Assembly (NCBI GenBank): GCA_030674185.1
Contig: CM060307.1
Span: forward strand, 47,010,681 to 47,074,680
Reading direction: 5' to 3'
DNA: 64,000 nt
DNA from: Monoplex corrugatus
Taxonomy: Eukaryota; Mollusca; Gastropoda; Littorinimorpha; Ranellidae
The notes under the pieces are model-generated. The model worked only from the letters and a program-made list of their open reading frames with translations. It had not been told where the DNA came from and ran no database searches. Both the position numbers and the translations under genes were made by a program. Shown here piece after piece: positions 48,254-60,337 of the stretch (within the stretch, counting starts at the first letter, position 1; every line of letters starts with the position of its first letter).

Positions 48254-49384
48254 CTGCAATCGGAAAAACGCCTGGTGTTAGAAAGTGGACTGAACTGGAT
48301 GTATACTTTGTGTATATCCTTACTGCAAACTTTTCATTCTACGGTACGCAAATAAATTTTAACTATATGTAGATGAGAACAGGAGCAAAATATTCCTCAT
48401 GTTATGTGAATAAGACACATCTCTCTTTCTCTCTCAGTCTCTTTCTCTCTCTGATTCTCAGCCCAGTATATGTCAGATGATATCAACATTACAATACACA
48501 GTGTACTTGTACATGTGATGAGATACAGTAGTGCTTATACAGATGTTGATGCTTTATGTGCACTGTATCATTCTGCTTAAAGATGGAAGTCTTTTTTGTT
48601 TATGTTGTCCAGTCTTTCAGAAACAACTTCATTTTTTAGCAAGTATTTCAGAAAACCTAATATTTTAAAAATTTATTCTGCTATTACCTTAGATAACAAA
48701 AACACTATAAAGAACTGTGCAGTATTTCTGTATCTATTGTTTAAAAAAAATACAGATTTTGCTACCAATTAATCAGTCATAAATGTTTCATGTATTGTAA
48801 GTATACTATAACTGTTTCGTGTAACATGAGTATAAATGTCTTCTCGTTATTTATGTATACTGTGTATGCTATGTTCACTAGACTGTTGAAGCATGTGGCC
48901 ATAGAAGTTAACCAGTTGCCTCTCACCCTCCCTCCCTGTCCCCCCCCCCTCTCTCTCTCTTTCTCTCTCTCTCAAGAAGAAGCAAGGTGAACTAACAGTT
49001 TGTGCAAAAGCGTTACAAAATATTCTGTCTCAGTTTACTTAAAATCAAAGAAACAAATTCAAAGGAACAATAAAACAAACAGACAAACCACATAAAATGT
49101 AGAGGTCAATAAATAGCTATGTACTGACTACTACTGCAAAGAGAAATGTGACGAAAGATGCAAAGCTTATCTTCTGTCAAGTGACACTTGGTGATCAATT
49201 CAATCAAACAATAAAATGAAATATCATCTCAAATGCAGTAATGGAGAAACCAAGATACATGGAAAATCCTAAAAGAAAAAAATCTGAACAGTTCTGTTGA
49301 AAATAAGAATATGTACAGCATTGTCCCACTGGAATGTGAGGTGCCATCAATTTGCCCTGCTATCATAGGCACATGTCATCATCA
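48254..49384. other. Intronic spacer, left copy
   Basis: Contains CTCTCT runs at about 48,420 and 48,945-48,975. No exon. Confidence 0.5.
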
Positions 49385-49860
49385 TCTTTACATTTCCATG
49401 CTTTCTTCTGAACTTGATGGCCTTAGACAGGCGCGAATGACTCTGCCACTCTCACAATTCTCTCTTAAATTTTGGTTCATAGCTTTTAACCGAACTTTTA
49501 TCAGTCGCAACTATCCAATGTAAAAAGTTGTCAACATCATTTTTGTACCTGTTAAACAGAGTGTCTGTAAAAGAGATGTGTGCCCATTTCTGATCTCCAG
49601 TAAGGCAGTGTGGAATCCACCTTTCCGCAACAGCTCCAATTCCATCCAAATTTACATCTTAAAATTGCATGAACTGATCAACAATTAATACCAATATCAT
49701 CAGTACTCTCTTTGCTGGTCTTCATTAAAAAGTTCTCTAACTTTTTGAAGATTTTTCTGTCAGTAGCTTCAGCTTGTCTCTCCAGACCATGCTTCCCTTG
49801 ATCATAACTTCATCCATCTTTAAACAATAATTCATAATTTGATTAAGGAATAATTGGGCC
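49385..49860 (-). pseudogene. Mariner-type transposase relic (left copy)
   Basis: The open part reads GAVAERWIPHCLTGDQKWAH, then FNRYKNDVDNFLHWIVATD and SVKSYEPKFKREL, followed across a stop by EWQSHSRLSKAIKFRRK. This matches the mariner layout W(V/I)P..LT..QK, then FL..IVT.DE.WV...PE.K. The DE dipeptide of the catalytic box is DK here, and stops precede and follow, so it is inactive. The same relic is at 55.5-56.0 kb. Confidence 0.8.
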
Positions 49861-50400
49861 AGTTGTGTGTAAAGTTTCAGAGGACTGTGACAATTACTTT
49901 TAACAATTATTAGGATATTCTCCTATTCATTGGATGATTCTCACAGCACACTAGCTGCGTTTTATCCTAAAAAAAAAATTTTTTTTGATAGTGCTTCTGC
50001 TTTTGATGCTGCTACCAGTAAAGCACTACAATGAAGATGATCGTGCCACTGATTTATAGGAATGATTTTATAATAATAATCTACTTATCCAAGGAGCTGC
50101 ATTACTCAAGCACACAAATTGCTTCTGTTGGAACTGCACGAGGACTAGTCTGAACAATGGATGGTGAGGTTAAAATCAACAACATCCAAGCATCTTCTCA
50201 TGTTATTATGTACAATTATCATGATAGCCATAATTAATCCTTTGTCAGTTGTTATAAATAATTATCCGCTTCCAAGATACAAACAAAGGAGCAAAGATAA
50301 CCTGGAGCCTAAAATGTGTGTGTTTGCACGGTGAAACTGGACAAGAAGAAGGGTGAGAAAGGAGGGAGGATGAGAGAGAAACATCATAGAAGGAGAAGGC

Positions 50401-50401
<1 letters not shown>

Positions 50402-50469
<68 letters not shown>

Positions 50470-50535
50470 TGTATGTGTTGTGTGTGTGTGTGTGTGTGTG
50501 TGTGTTGTGGTGTGTGTGTGTGTGTGTGTGTGTGG
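50402..50535. repeat. (GT)n microsatellite (left copy)
   Basis: GT runs with small interruptions. The right copy is expanded and duplicated. Confidence 0.95.
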
Positions 50536-50875
50536 TGTGATCGCATGTATGCCTGATCGTATGTGTGTGTGCATGCTCAAGTGTGCATGAGCGCATGTGC
50601 GTGTATGTATGTGTGTGTTCCTGCACATGCTCGCACATGTATGTGTGTGTGAAGCAAGCTCACTAGCATGTGTGCACTAGATCAACGCGCTGAAGCAGTG
50701 ATCGTGTTGAATATTTTCACATACGAATACCAAATTAACAAGTCTTTCCTGACTCCAGAAATCTTTCTCAAAAATAGATTGACATGTCCCTCAAACAGAC
50801 ATCCTGCAGTTGATGGAGAGACAGTCACACAGACACACATGTATGCGCATGCGCGCACAAAACACACACCTACCT

Positions 50876-50903
50876 ACACACACACACACACACACACACA
50901 CAC
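50876..50903. repeat. (CA)n microsatellite (left copy)
   Basis: About 13 repeats. The matching site at 56,938-57,064 in the right copy has about 60. Confidence 0.95.
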
Positions 50904-51147
50904 CACACACACCAAGCTGGCCTTTGAATTTTGTAAAAGCAGACAATCATTTTGATTCAAATAATGAATGGAAGACAGAGGAAAAACAATGGACAGAACA
51001 CAACAAAGGAACACTGAAAGTGGAGCAATGATCTTGTGGCTAAAACTGTAAAAGCACAAGTCTTAAGAAGCCACACGTTCTAAAATGTCCAGGGATCAAT
51101 GACCAATACAGACATTCTTCTCTCCCTCACCCCTACCTCCCAAGACC

Positions 51148-51300
51148 GTAACCCTTTGACTCCCGCACCCTATCCACCAACGGCAAAAACAAACCCTTCG
51201 ACTCCCTCACCCTATCCATCAGCTTCATGCAGGAGTCAAATGGTTACGGTTTTGCTTTGCTAGCATGGTTGACAATGCAAGATGCTGATGGACAGGGTGC
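51148..51300. mobile_element. Nested-palindrome MITE, copy 11, truncated at the duplication junction
   Basis: The left end GTAACCCTTTGACTCCCGC is intact. The sequence stops at GGACAGGGTGC and changes to CAAACTGTG, the start of the next duplicated unit. Confidence 0.85.
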
Positions 51301-51639
51301 AAACTGTGAGGGGGAGGACAGGAGGGGAATGGGGTAAGGACAGGAGGGGAATGGGGTAAATAAGTGGGCATGTAGAGGGGGAAATCATTGCTGGGCGAAA
51401 AGGTATGTCTTCAAGCTACAGACGTGAAGGAAGACAAGAGTATGCTACCGTCGAATAGACAGGGGAAGATTGTTCCAGATGAAGGACGCAAATAATATCC
51501 ATTCAAACATGTTTTATAAGTCACGAGCTTTTCTTGGACAAAACTAAAAGCCCCAGTTTGATAAAACAGAACTGACAAACACTGACTGCTGAGAAAGCTC
51601 TGATGAGTCATTCTGTATTATATTTTCTAGACAGTTAAA

Positions 51640-51785
51640 TTTTTTGAGACAGTGTCTCAGCATTTTAAATAAATTCCATATGCATTAATGCCACAAATAC
51701 CATGCAATGGGAAGAGATCCAAAATGACCATAGCATAAGTCATAAGACTTCTCATAACACTATGCACTGGCAAGATCAGTTCATA
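51640..51785 (-). mobile_element. 5S-headed SINE body, diverged
   Basis: AATTCCATATGCATTAATGC and CATAGCATAAGTCATAAGAC align with the SINE body. Followed by a poly-A stretch at 51,836-51,858 belonging to another repeat end. Confidence 0.55.
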
Positions 51786-52015
51786 TTGCTTATAGCCCAG
51801 CCGACTATACAGCTATATCAGGGCTAACACCACGTCAAAAAAAAAAAAAAAAAAAAAGACAACCCCTTAAGATAAGAGACAACAGTTAAAAACCATGCTC
51901 ACGGTTAACCGTGCAAATTTACAATGCGATTTAAGAAAAACGGACGTAAAATCAGATCAGGTGAAATCTATTGATCTCATGTAAAAACTGGAAAATTGCA
52001 TCTGGAGTCCGCCGT

Positions 52016-52920
52016 TTAGTGCTTTCGTCTCACATCGTACAAGTCCCAGCAATCAAGGAGGAGGTGTCTGATACTCAATGGCTCGTAACATGGTATACAC
52101 CATGGTGTTTCTTCGTTTTTCAAAAGGTACAAACGAGTGTAGGATGTATGACCCGAGTGTAACCTACATAACACTGTCTCTTTCTTATGGTTTCCTGCAG
52201 CAGATGTGAGAATTTCTTTCAGGCTAGGGCGGATTTGGAAAAGTTTGTTATCTGTCTGTTCATTCCAATCCTCCTGCAACAGATTTCTCACGTAACTGTG
52301 TACTTTCGATTTGACATCTGTGTAAGGAATCAAGGATTTAGACATCTTTACCCTCGTGGCCTTCTTGGTCAGGTAGTCAACCTTTTCGTTTCCTCCAATA
52401 CCAACATGGCCAGGAATCCAGGCAAATACAATCCTGTAACCTTCATTTGTAAGAATAGAATACAGTTCAAAGAACTTCACAAGTTCAGGGTGACTAACAT
52501 TTCAGTAAGCAATTGCCTGCAAAGCGGAAAGGGAGTCAGAAAAAATGAGGAACTCTTTGTGTTTAGATTGGGACACCATTTTTAGTGCCAAAACCAAAGC
52601 GGTCAGTTCAGCAGTATAAATGGAACTGTCAGACGGAATATGTTTTGATAATGCTTGATTTGGGAATCTCGGAGCAGAAGGCAATGGCAGCAACACCTTC
52701 ATCAGACTTGGTTCCCTCAGTGAAGATTCTGTGGGATGACGGAGATTTCTCACACAGTTCCACATAAAACGATTTGTACGCCAGTGAACTGGTATTGTCT
52801 TTACAGAAGGAAGCAAGATCAAAACAAATCTTTGGTGTTTTCAAGGTCCATGGTAGGCTATCTGGAAACTTCGAGAAGTCGTTAACAACTGCTAAATTTA
52901 CATCCACTGGCAAGATCAAC
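52016..52920 (-). mobile_element. RNase H relic of an I/Nimb-like element (right copy, fuller)
   Basis: Minus-strand reading order: DFSKFPDSLPWTLKTPKI, HRIFTEGTKSDEGVAAIAF, IYTAELTALVLALKMVS, EFLIFSDSLSALQAIA, then FAWIPGHVGIGGNEKVDYL and a zinc-knuckle-like end (CIPCYEPLSIRHLLLDC). This is a full RNase H domain with Glu in place of the first Asp and one frame change. The His-x6-Asn-Glu-x2-Asp box is intact. Confidence 0.8.
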
Positions 52921-53060
52921 TGTAAACCAAAGATAAGGCTTGCCTAGTGCCACTTAGACATATAGATATGTCATGGTCTCTTTTTCGTGTCCAACAAACA
53001 CAAATTCATTTACACTCTTTGAGTTGTGTTTAACCAAATCCATCTTAGAAAAGAGACTAT

Positions 53061-53320
53061 GGTGAGTTGGCAGAAGACAGAGATGGAAAGAGACAATCAG
53101 ACAGACAGACAGAGACAGAGCAAGGCAAAGAGGAATGGAAAGAGAAAGGTGTTGGCAGAGGACAGAGATGGAAAGAGACAATCAGAGAGACAGACAGAGA
53201 CAGAGCAAGGCAAAGAGGAATGGAAAGAGAAAGGTGTTGGCAGAAGACAGAAATGGAAAGAGACAATCAGACAGAGGTAGAGCAAGGCAAAGAGGAACGG
53301 AAAGAGAAAGGAACTGAAAT
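53061..53320. repeat. ~87-bp AG-rich minisatellite, three units
   Basis: Three units of the repeat present twice in the left copy, showing change after duplication. Confidence 0.85.
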
Positions 53321-54133
53321 CACATGCAATCAGAAGGTCTGAGTATAACCTACCCGGATATTGCCCAGTAGATAAACAGTTTCCTGATATATAAGGTCAA
53401 CCCGGATATTGCCCAGTAGATAAACAGTTTCCTGATATATAAGGTCACAGCATGCACAGACCTATGGTGTCTGAATCCATTTCATGTGTGTAAGTTTTCT
53501 TATGTATGCACAACATTTAAGACATGCACGCAGTACATTTAATGCACATTTTAAAGATCCAGAAAAAGTCATCCTGTGGATCTGCTGGTGTCTGAACCTA
53601 TTTCACATTTATACACATGCACAACATTTAATACACAAGCTAAAGAACCCCAAAACAATGTCAACATTCAATGGCGTATGTAAACAGAAAAATAACATGC
53701 ACACCCACCAACAATGAAGTATGCAGACTGTGCAGAGAAATAGAATATCCACAATGTGCAGACTGTGCAGAGAAATAGAATATCCACAATGTAAGCCAAA
53801 TAATGTGTACATATGCATTCCAGGAAACACTGCTTGAAACAAAAACATAATAAATAATAAACAAAAAAGAAAGAGATAAGAGACAAACTGACAGAGAGAG
53901 ACAGAAACTTCAGAGAACGAACTTGAGAAAATTAACTTTTTTCCCCCTGAAAATTCAACAAATGTGTCCACAAAATGACTTCAACTAGACAAACTCATCC
54001 ACAAAATGACTTAAACCAGACAAATGCATCCACAAAATGACCAACCAGAAAAACGAGTCCCCAAAATGACTTCTTATCACCTTCTAGCTCACCTAAGATT
54101 TTAACAACATGGACCCCACTTGTGAACAAAAGC

Positions 54134-54435
54134 CTAGCTGGACTCTTCTTCCTTTACCCTGGGTGAAGGGACGTCCTGGTTGACAGAGATGATAAATTCT
54201 TCCCCCATAATGCTGGCCCGCCTGCCCCCAATCAGCAGGCGCTCTTGCCGCAGTCGTTCCTTGCGACGAAAGTGCCGTATTCTTGTCAGCTCCAGCGTTC
54301 GCTGGTAGCGCTCTGGGTCCTGCCGCAGACGTTCTCGGTAGCGTCTGTCCCTTTCTCGTCGGGCCGCGTTCTTGTCAAGCTTGCTCTGTGTCTTGCAAGA
54401 TAATTCCCTAGGCTCATATTGGTACCCCACTTCCA
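54134..54435 (-). CDS. Alternative terminal exon E2 with basic DPERYQ motif
   Basis: Paralogue of the 48.2-kb exon, with identical acceptor, phase (TG, phase 1), length and stop. Across 302 nt I count 13 differences from E3: seven change the protein (H/D, M/T, L/I, V/F, M/I, N/S and Y/F) and six are silent. Ten lie in about 97 nt covering the basic motif, which here reads RRERDRRYRERLRQDPERYQ then LTRIRHFRRKERLRQERLL. The reading frame, the DPERYQ core and the VKEE tail are intact, so both copies look functional. Confidence 0.88.
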
Positions 54436-55544
54436 CTGCAATCGGAAAAACGCCTGGTGTTAGAAAGTGGGCCGAACTGGATGTATACTTTGTGTATATC
54501 CTTACTGCAAACTTTTCATTCTACGGTACGCAAATAAATTTTAACTACATGTAGATGAGAACAGGAGCAAAATATTCTCATGTTATGTGAATAAGACACA
54601 CATCTCTCTTTCTCTCTCAGAGTCTCTTTCTCTCTCTGATTCTCAGCCCAGTATCTGTCAGATGATATCAACATTACAATACACATTGTACTTGTACATG
54701 TGATGAGATACAGTAGTGCTTATACAGATGTTGATGCTTTATGTGCACTGTATCATTCTGCTTAAAGATGGAAGTCTTTTTTGTTTATGTTGTCCAGTCT
54801 TTCAGAAACAACTTCATTTTTAGCAAGTATTTCAGAAAACCTAATATTTTTAAAATTCATCCTGCTGTTACCTTAGATAACAAAAACACTATAAAGAACT
54901 GTGCAGTATTTCTGTATCTATTGTTTAAAAAATTACAAATTTTGCTACCAATTAATCAGTCATAAATGTTTCATGTATTGTAAGCATACTATAACTGTTT
55001 CATGTAACATGAGTATAAATGTCTTCTCGATATATGTCACTAGACTGTTGAATCATGTGGCCATAGAAGTTAACCATTTGCCTCTCACCCTCCCTCCTCC
55101 CTGCCCCTCCCCCCCCCTCTCTCTCTCTCTCAAGAAGAATCAAGGTGAACTAACAGTTTGTGCAAAAGCGTTACAAAATATTCTGTCTCAGTTTACTTAA
55201 AATCAAAGAAACAAATTCAAAGGAACAACAAAACATACAGACAAACCACATGAAATGTAGAGGTCAATAAATAGCTATGTACTGACTACTACTGCAGAGA
55301 GATGTGACGAAAGATGCAAAACTTATCTTCTGTCAAGTGACACTTGGTGATCAATTCAATCAAACAATAAAATGAAATATCATCTCAAATGCAGTAATGG
55401 AGAAGCCAAGATACATGGAAAATCCTAAAAGGAAAAAATCTGAACAGTTCTGTTGAAAATAAGAATATGTACAGCATTGTCCCACTGGAATGTGAGGCGC
55501 CATCAATTTGCCCTGCTATCATAGGCACATGTCATCATCATCTT
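54436..55544. other. Intronic spacer, right copy
   Basis: Collinear with 48,254-49,384, with small indels in CT runs. No exon. Confidence 0.5.
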
Positions 55545-55990
55545 TACATTTCCATGCTTTCTTCTGAACTTGATGGCCTTAGACAGGCGTGAGTGACTCT
55601 GCCACTTTCACAATTCTCTCTTAAATTTTGGTTCATAGCTTCTAACTGAGCTTTTCTCAGTCGCAACTATCCAATGTAAAAAGTTGTCAACTTCATCTTT
55701 GTACCTGTTAAACAGTGTCTGTAAAAGAGATGTGTGCCCATTTTGATCTCCAGTAAGGCAGTGTGGAATCCACCTTTCCGCAACAGCTCCAATTCCATCC
55801 AAATTTACATCTTAAAATTGCATGAACTGATCAACAATTAATACTGTCATCAGCATTCTCTTTGCTGGTCTTCATTAAAAAGTTCTCTAACTTTTTGAAG
55901 ATTTTTCTGTCAGTAGCTTCAGCTTGTCTCTCCAGACCATGCTTCCCTTGATCATAACTTCATCCATCTTTAAACAATAATTCATAATTA
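55545..55990 (-). pseudogene. Mariner-type transposase relic (right copy)
   Basis: Same relic as at 49.4-49.9 kb, with an extra frameshift after LTGDQ and the box reading IVATEKSSV. Confidence 0.75.
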
Positions 55991-56317
55991 AATCACGAAT
56001 AATTGGGCCAGTTGTGAGTAAAGTTTCAAAGGACTGTGACAATTACTTTTAACATTTATAGGGTTATTCTCGCTATTCATTGGATGATTCTCACAGCACA
56101 CTAGCTGCGTTTTATGCTAATTTTTTACCTGATAATGCTTCTGCTTTTGATGCTGCTACCAGTAAAGCACTACAATGAAGATGATCGTGCTACTGATTTA
56201 AAGGAATGATTTTAACATAATGAACTACTTATCCAAGGAACTGCATTACTCAAGCACACTAATTGCAGGGTGAGAAGGGAGGGAGGATGAGAGAGAAACA
56301 TTATAGAAGGAGAAGGC

Positions 56318-56436
56318 TTGTGTGTGTGTGTGTGTGTATGAGTGTGTGTGTGGTGTGTGTGTGTGCGTGCATGCGTGAGTGCGTGCGTGCGTGCATGCAC
56401 GTGTGAGTGAGTGAGGTGTGTGTGTGTGTGTGTGTG

Positions 56437-56467
<31 letters not shown>

Positions 56468-56521
56468 TGCGTGCACGTGCGAGTGAGTGAGTGAGTGAGT
56501 AACATTATAGAAGGAGAAGGC

Positions 56522-56566
<45 letters not shown>

Positions 56567-56612
56567 GGTGTGTGTGTGTGTGTGTGTGTGCGCGTGTGTG
56601 TGTGTGTGTATG
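56318..56612. repeat. (GT)n/GTGC microsatellite, duplicated
   Basis: Two GT blocks with a repeated ATTATAGAAGGAGAAGGCTT flank, GTGAGTGAGTGA and GTGCGTGCGTGC stretches. The left copy has one block. Confidence 0.95.
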
Positions 56613-56937
56613 AGATCGCGTGTGTGTCTAAATGTATGTGTGTGTGCATGCTCAAGTGTGCATGAGTGCATGTGTGTGCATGTATGAGTGTGTGTTCCTG
56701 CACATGCTCGCACATGTATGTGTGTGTGCACGCATTTGCATGCATAGGCAAGCTCACTAGCATGTGTGCACTAGATCAACGCACTGAAGCAGTGATCGTG
56801 TTGAATATTTTCATATATGAATACCAAACTAACAAGTCTTTTCTGACTCCAGAAATCTTTCTCAAAATAAATCGACATGTCCCTCAAACAGACATCCTGG
56901 AGAGAAAGTCACACAGACACACACATGTATGCACGCC

Positions 56938-57064
<127 letters not shown>

Positions 57065-57307
57065 ACACACTAAGCTGGCCTTTGGATTTTGTAAAAGCAG
57101 ACGATCACTTCGATTCAAATAATGAATGGAAGACAGAGGAAAGACAATGGACAGAACACAACAAAAGGAACACTGAAAGTGGAGCAATGATCTTGTGGCT
57201 AAAACTGTAAAAGCACAAGTCTTAAGAAGCCACACGTCCTAAAATGTCCAGGGACCAATGACCAATCCACAGACATTCTTCTCTACCCCCACCCCTCCCT
57301 CCCAAGA

Positions 57308-57500
57308 CCTTAACCCTTCACTCCCACACCCTATCCACCAACGGTAAAAACATAACTCTTCGACTCCCTCACCCTATCTATCAGCTTCATGCAGAAAGCT
57401 GGTGGATAGGTTGAAGGAGTCAAATGGTTAAGGTTTTGCTTTGCTAGCATGGTTGACAATGCAAAATGCTGATGGACAGGGTGCGGGAGTCAAAGGGTTA
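57308..57500. mobile_element. Nested-palindrome MITE, copy 12
   Basis: Full-length counterpart of the truncated copy at 51.15-51.30 kb. Right end GTGCGGGAGTCAAAGGGTTA. Confidence 0.9.
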
Positions 57501-57512
57501 TGAAGTGGCGGT

Positions 57513-57589
57513 CTAGGAGCAGTTCCTTTGGATAAGATGACAGACAGAGGTCCCCGTGTGCAACATGCACTTTGCACAGGTAAAAAAAC
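57513..57589 (-). CDS. Weak candidate short phase-1 terminal exon
   Basis: A strong-looking acceptor (TTTCTTCTCTCCTACAG) precedes a phase-1 frame of 24 residues (FFTCAKCMLHTGTSVCH and a short tail) ending in TAG. It lacks the array motif. The match of phase and acceptor could be chance. Confidence 0.15.
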
Positions 57590-60337
57590 CTGTAGGAGAG
57601 AAGAAAGGAACAATGCAAATATTATTGCTATAATATTTTTCCCTGAATGTTCACTATGACCAAAAAACTGGTTCATTCCCATTCAAATTCATGGTTTACA
57701 TTATGATTTCTCACTGGATACGATTTGTAGTCTAAACTTGGTCAACATCTATCCATAAACATTTAAGAAATACATCTTCTAAAATTCTCTTCGCTTTTTT
57801 TTTTTTTTTTTTTTAAATCACTCGTTACATTACATTACAGCCTCTTTGAGAAACGTGCACCAGATGCCAGGTGAAATCTATGTTGGATTCTGGCCAAAAA
57901 CAGAGCAGTTGTGTGCCGCTCTGCATTAGCTGGATATGGTAAAGTGTATGATGCTAAAATAAGATAGTCAAGCCATTTATTCAATCTTCCTTTCCATGTG
58001 CCTTTAGATATGCTCTTCAAACTATGACCTTTATGACAGGCCAGCTACGTCAGGTGTAATATTGACACTTTTCCTATTAAGTCGTGTATTTAAACACACT
58101 GTGGTTACAATTCATTACGATACAATCTAGACATCTTTCAAGATATTTCTGTGAGTACACGACTCAGACATTTATGGCCAATCAAGCTTAGGCACTTGTG
58201 ACTTCTCACCGGGCCAATCATATTGACAGGACATCTATACACAGCTAAAAAATATCACTGCTACCATACATATGATAATAATAATAAATAACTGCTACCG
58301 TATGTATGGTAATAATAATAGTCACCATCATCATACATCATCATCATCATTATCATAAACCATTCTTGTACAGTTCTATCCTCCAAACCCATTTCCATCT
58401 ACCCTACATATTTACGATACACGAAATGCAATACATTCAGATGCACTGATCTATCATACTCACAAACACACAATGTATCAGAATGCATACTCACATGCAT
58501 GCACACATAAACATATTCACTGTCTTAATCATAAATATGCATACCTATGGTCATAAACATACATATATACATATATGTGTGTGTGTATATATTTGTTTTA
58601 CTATACACATGCATGGTTCAATGTGCTATCTGAATACTCCTCCCCCAATTGAAAGGGAACTGAGAGGGGGAAAAAACCACCCTCACCCAGTCATATTTGT
58701 TACCTTCAAAAACAATGCTTAATTCTGCACCGAACTGTTTCACACTCTTCTCCCTGACAACTGAATGCTGCATGTAGACACTCTTTTGCTGATATTTGAA
58801 GTTACAGGCTTATTACCAAGACAAACACAGCAAATTACCTAAAACAGAAAAAACAACACTGTATTATTTTCACCTTTTGCTGTTTTGATGTGCTGTCGTT
58901 CTGGTTCTCATATCAACAGCTTCTTTGATGTCTGTGGTGTGCTCCAAGACTGTTCTATTGTTCCGTGCCACCCCATTATCAAAATCACACATTACTGGTA
59001 TTCATCAAAAGCCCCGGAAGGAGAAGCAGTGACTTTACAAGACATATTGACAACAATACACCCACATTTCACAAGCACAGTCTATGGCATGTTCATCTGA
59101 TGCTGATTCATGTACTGAGTCACTGTCACTGATGTGGCGCCGTTTTTGCATAGTGTCTTTTCTGCTATCACTTCAACAAGAAAACATTTCATAATGAAGT
59201 TCACAGATCGGGCAACAAAATCATTCTCTCTCTCTCGCCCCCTGCCCCCCCCCCCCCCTCCACACACACACACACACATCACTTGTTCAGTCATTTGTGA
59301 GCAGTGTATTAGTTATAATAATTGCAGAGCCTTTCCCACAGGTACTGGTGCAGAAACAGGACACTTTTTTTCATAATGACAGACATGGACAGATTCTGGA
59401 GTTTTCGTCTTATGTCTGGTGACTGCCGGTCTGGACAGATTTCCAGCGAAATTCACCCCTGTCCAGAATCCCACCAAACAAACATAATTTACACACTCCA
59501 CACAATGACAATATTTTTTTCCTATACTAAGCAAGTCTTGAAACATTCCCTACAGCATTCCTGTTCTTTTTGCAAATCCTGAAGAAGCTTTTACTGTTCT
59601 AATATCAAAACTAAAATAGCAATACACTTCCTTAAAATCCCACCTCTTGCCTTATAAAGTGTCTATGCTGTCCTCCTTGTCGACTACTAACCATGCAGAT
59701 GTATCGCCACTTTGTTACTGCTGGGCCACAGCATTAGTCAAACATCAACGAACTCCTAAGGATATACCGTAGTATATGTTGGTGTCTTTTTACAATTTTT
59801 TGCTTACAGTTTGTTAAGTTTTACCATGAAATGATTCCTTTATCTTCAGCTGTTTTAAAACATCCGCACTATATCTTATCTCCCCAGCTTTACAAATCCT
59901 GGGAATTATATCTACAAGGCCTAACAAGCATAATCATAGGTAGACTATTTAATGTTATTCTCTGGCAGTAGTTAGCATAATCCTCCTTCTCTCTTGATAA
60001 TCTTGCAAAAAGAAAAGGCTGTCTCACCATCCTCAGGTCCTTGAAGAGGGAGGTGGTACAAATCTCAGGACTCTTTGGTCAGGGTGGATCCTACTCTCTC
60101 TCTCTTGTCGCTTTTATCTTCTCCAACCCTGAGCAGGCTTGACCTAATAACCATTCACAGTTCGGTGGACAGGTCGTAGAACATACAAAGCTTCATTAAA
60201 CAGGACTGAGTTCATGAAATGACTGGACTGTGGGAGCTCTTCTTCTATGCAATATAGACCACCCTGATTTTGACAACTTTTTTTATTTTTATAATTCTAC
60301 CATTTCTGTTATATTGTTCATCACCTGTTACAGTCAG
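57590..60337. other. Spacer with no supported gene
   Basis: AT-rich DNA holding a T-run at 57,798-57,816, (ATA)n/(ATC)n stretches near 58,275-58,355, and C- and CA-runs at 59,246-59,279. No exon with convincing splice sites was found. Confidence 0.5.

Larger units (their letters stand above)
46208..51300. repeat. Tandem segmental duplication, left copy
   Basis: Collinear with 51,299-57,484. Contains RNase H relics, a 48-bp doublet at about 47,170-47,265, exon E3, a mariner relic, CA microsatellites and a MITE truncated at the junction. Relative to the right copy it lacks about 690 bp near its start and about 310 bp near 46,406. Confidence 0.95.

Noticed and set aside
58885..59100. Plus-strand frame of 71 residues
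   Set aside because: No splice context, repeat relationship or recognisable domain; the length is expected by chance.
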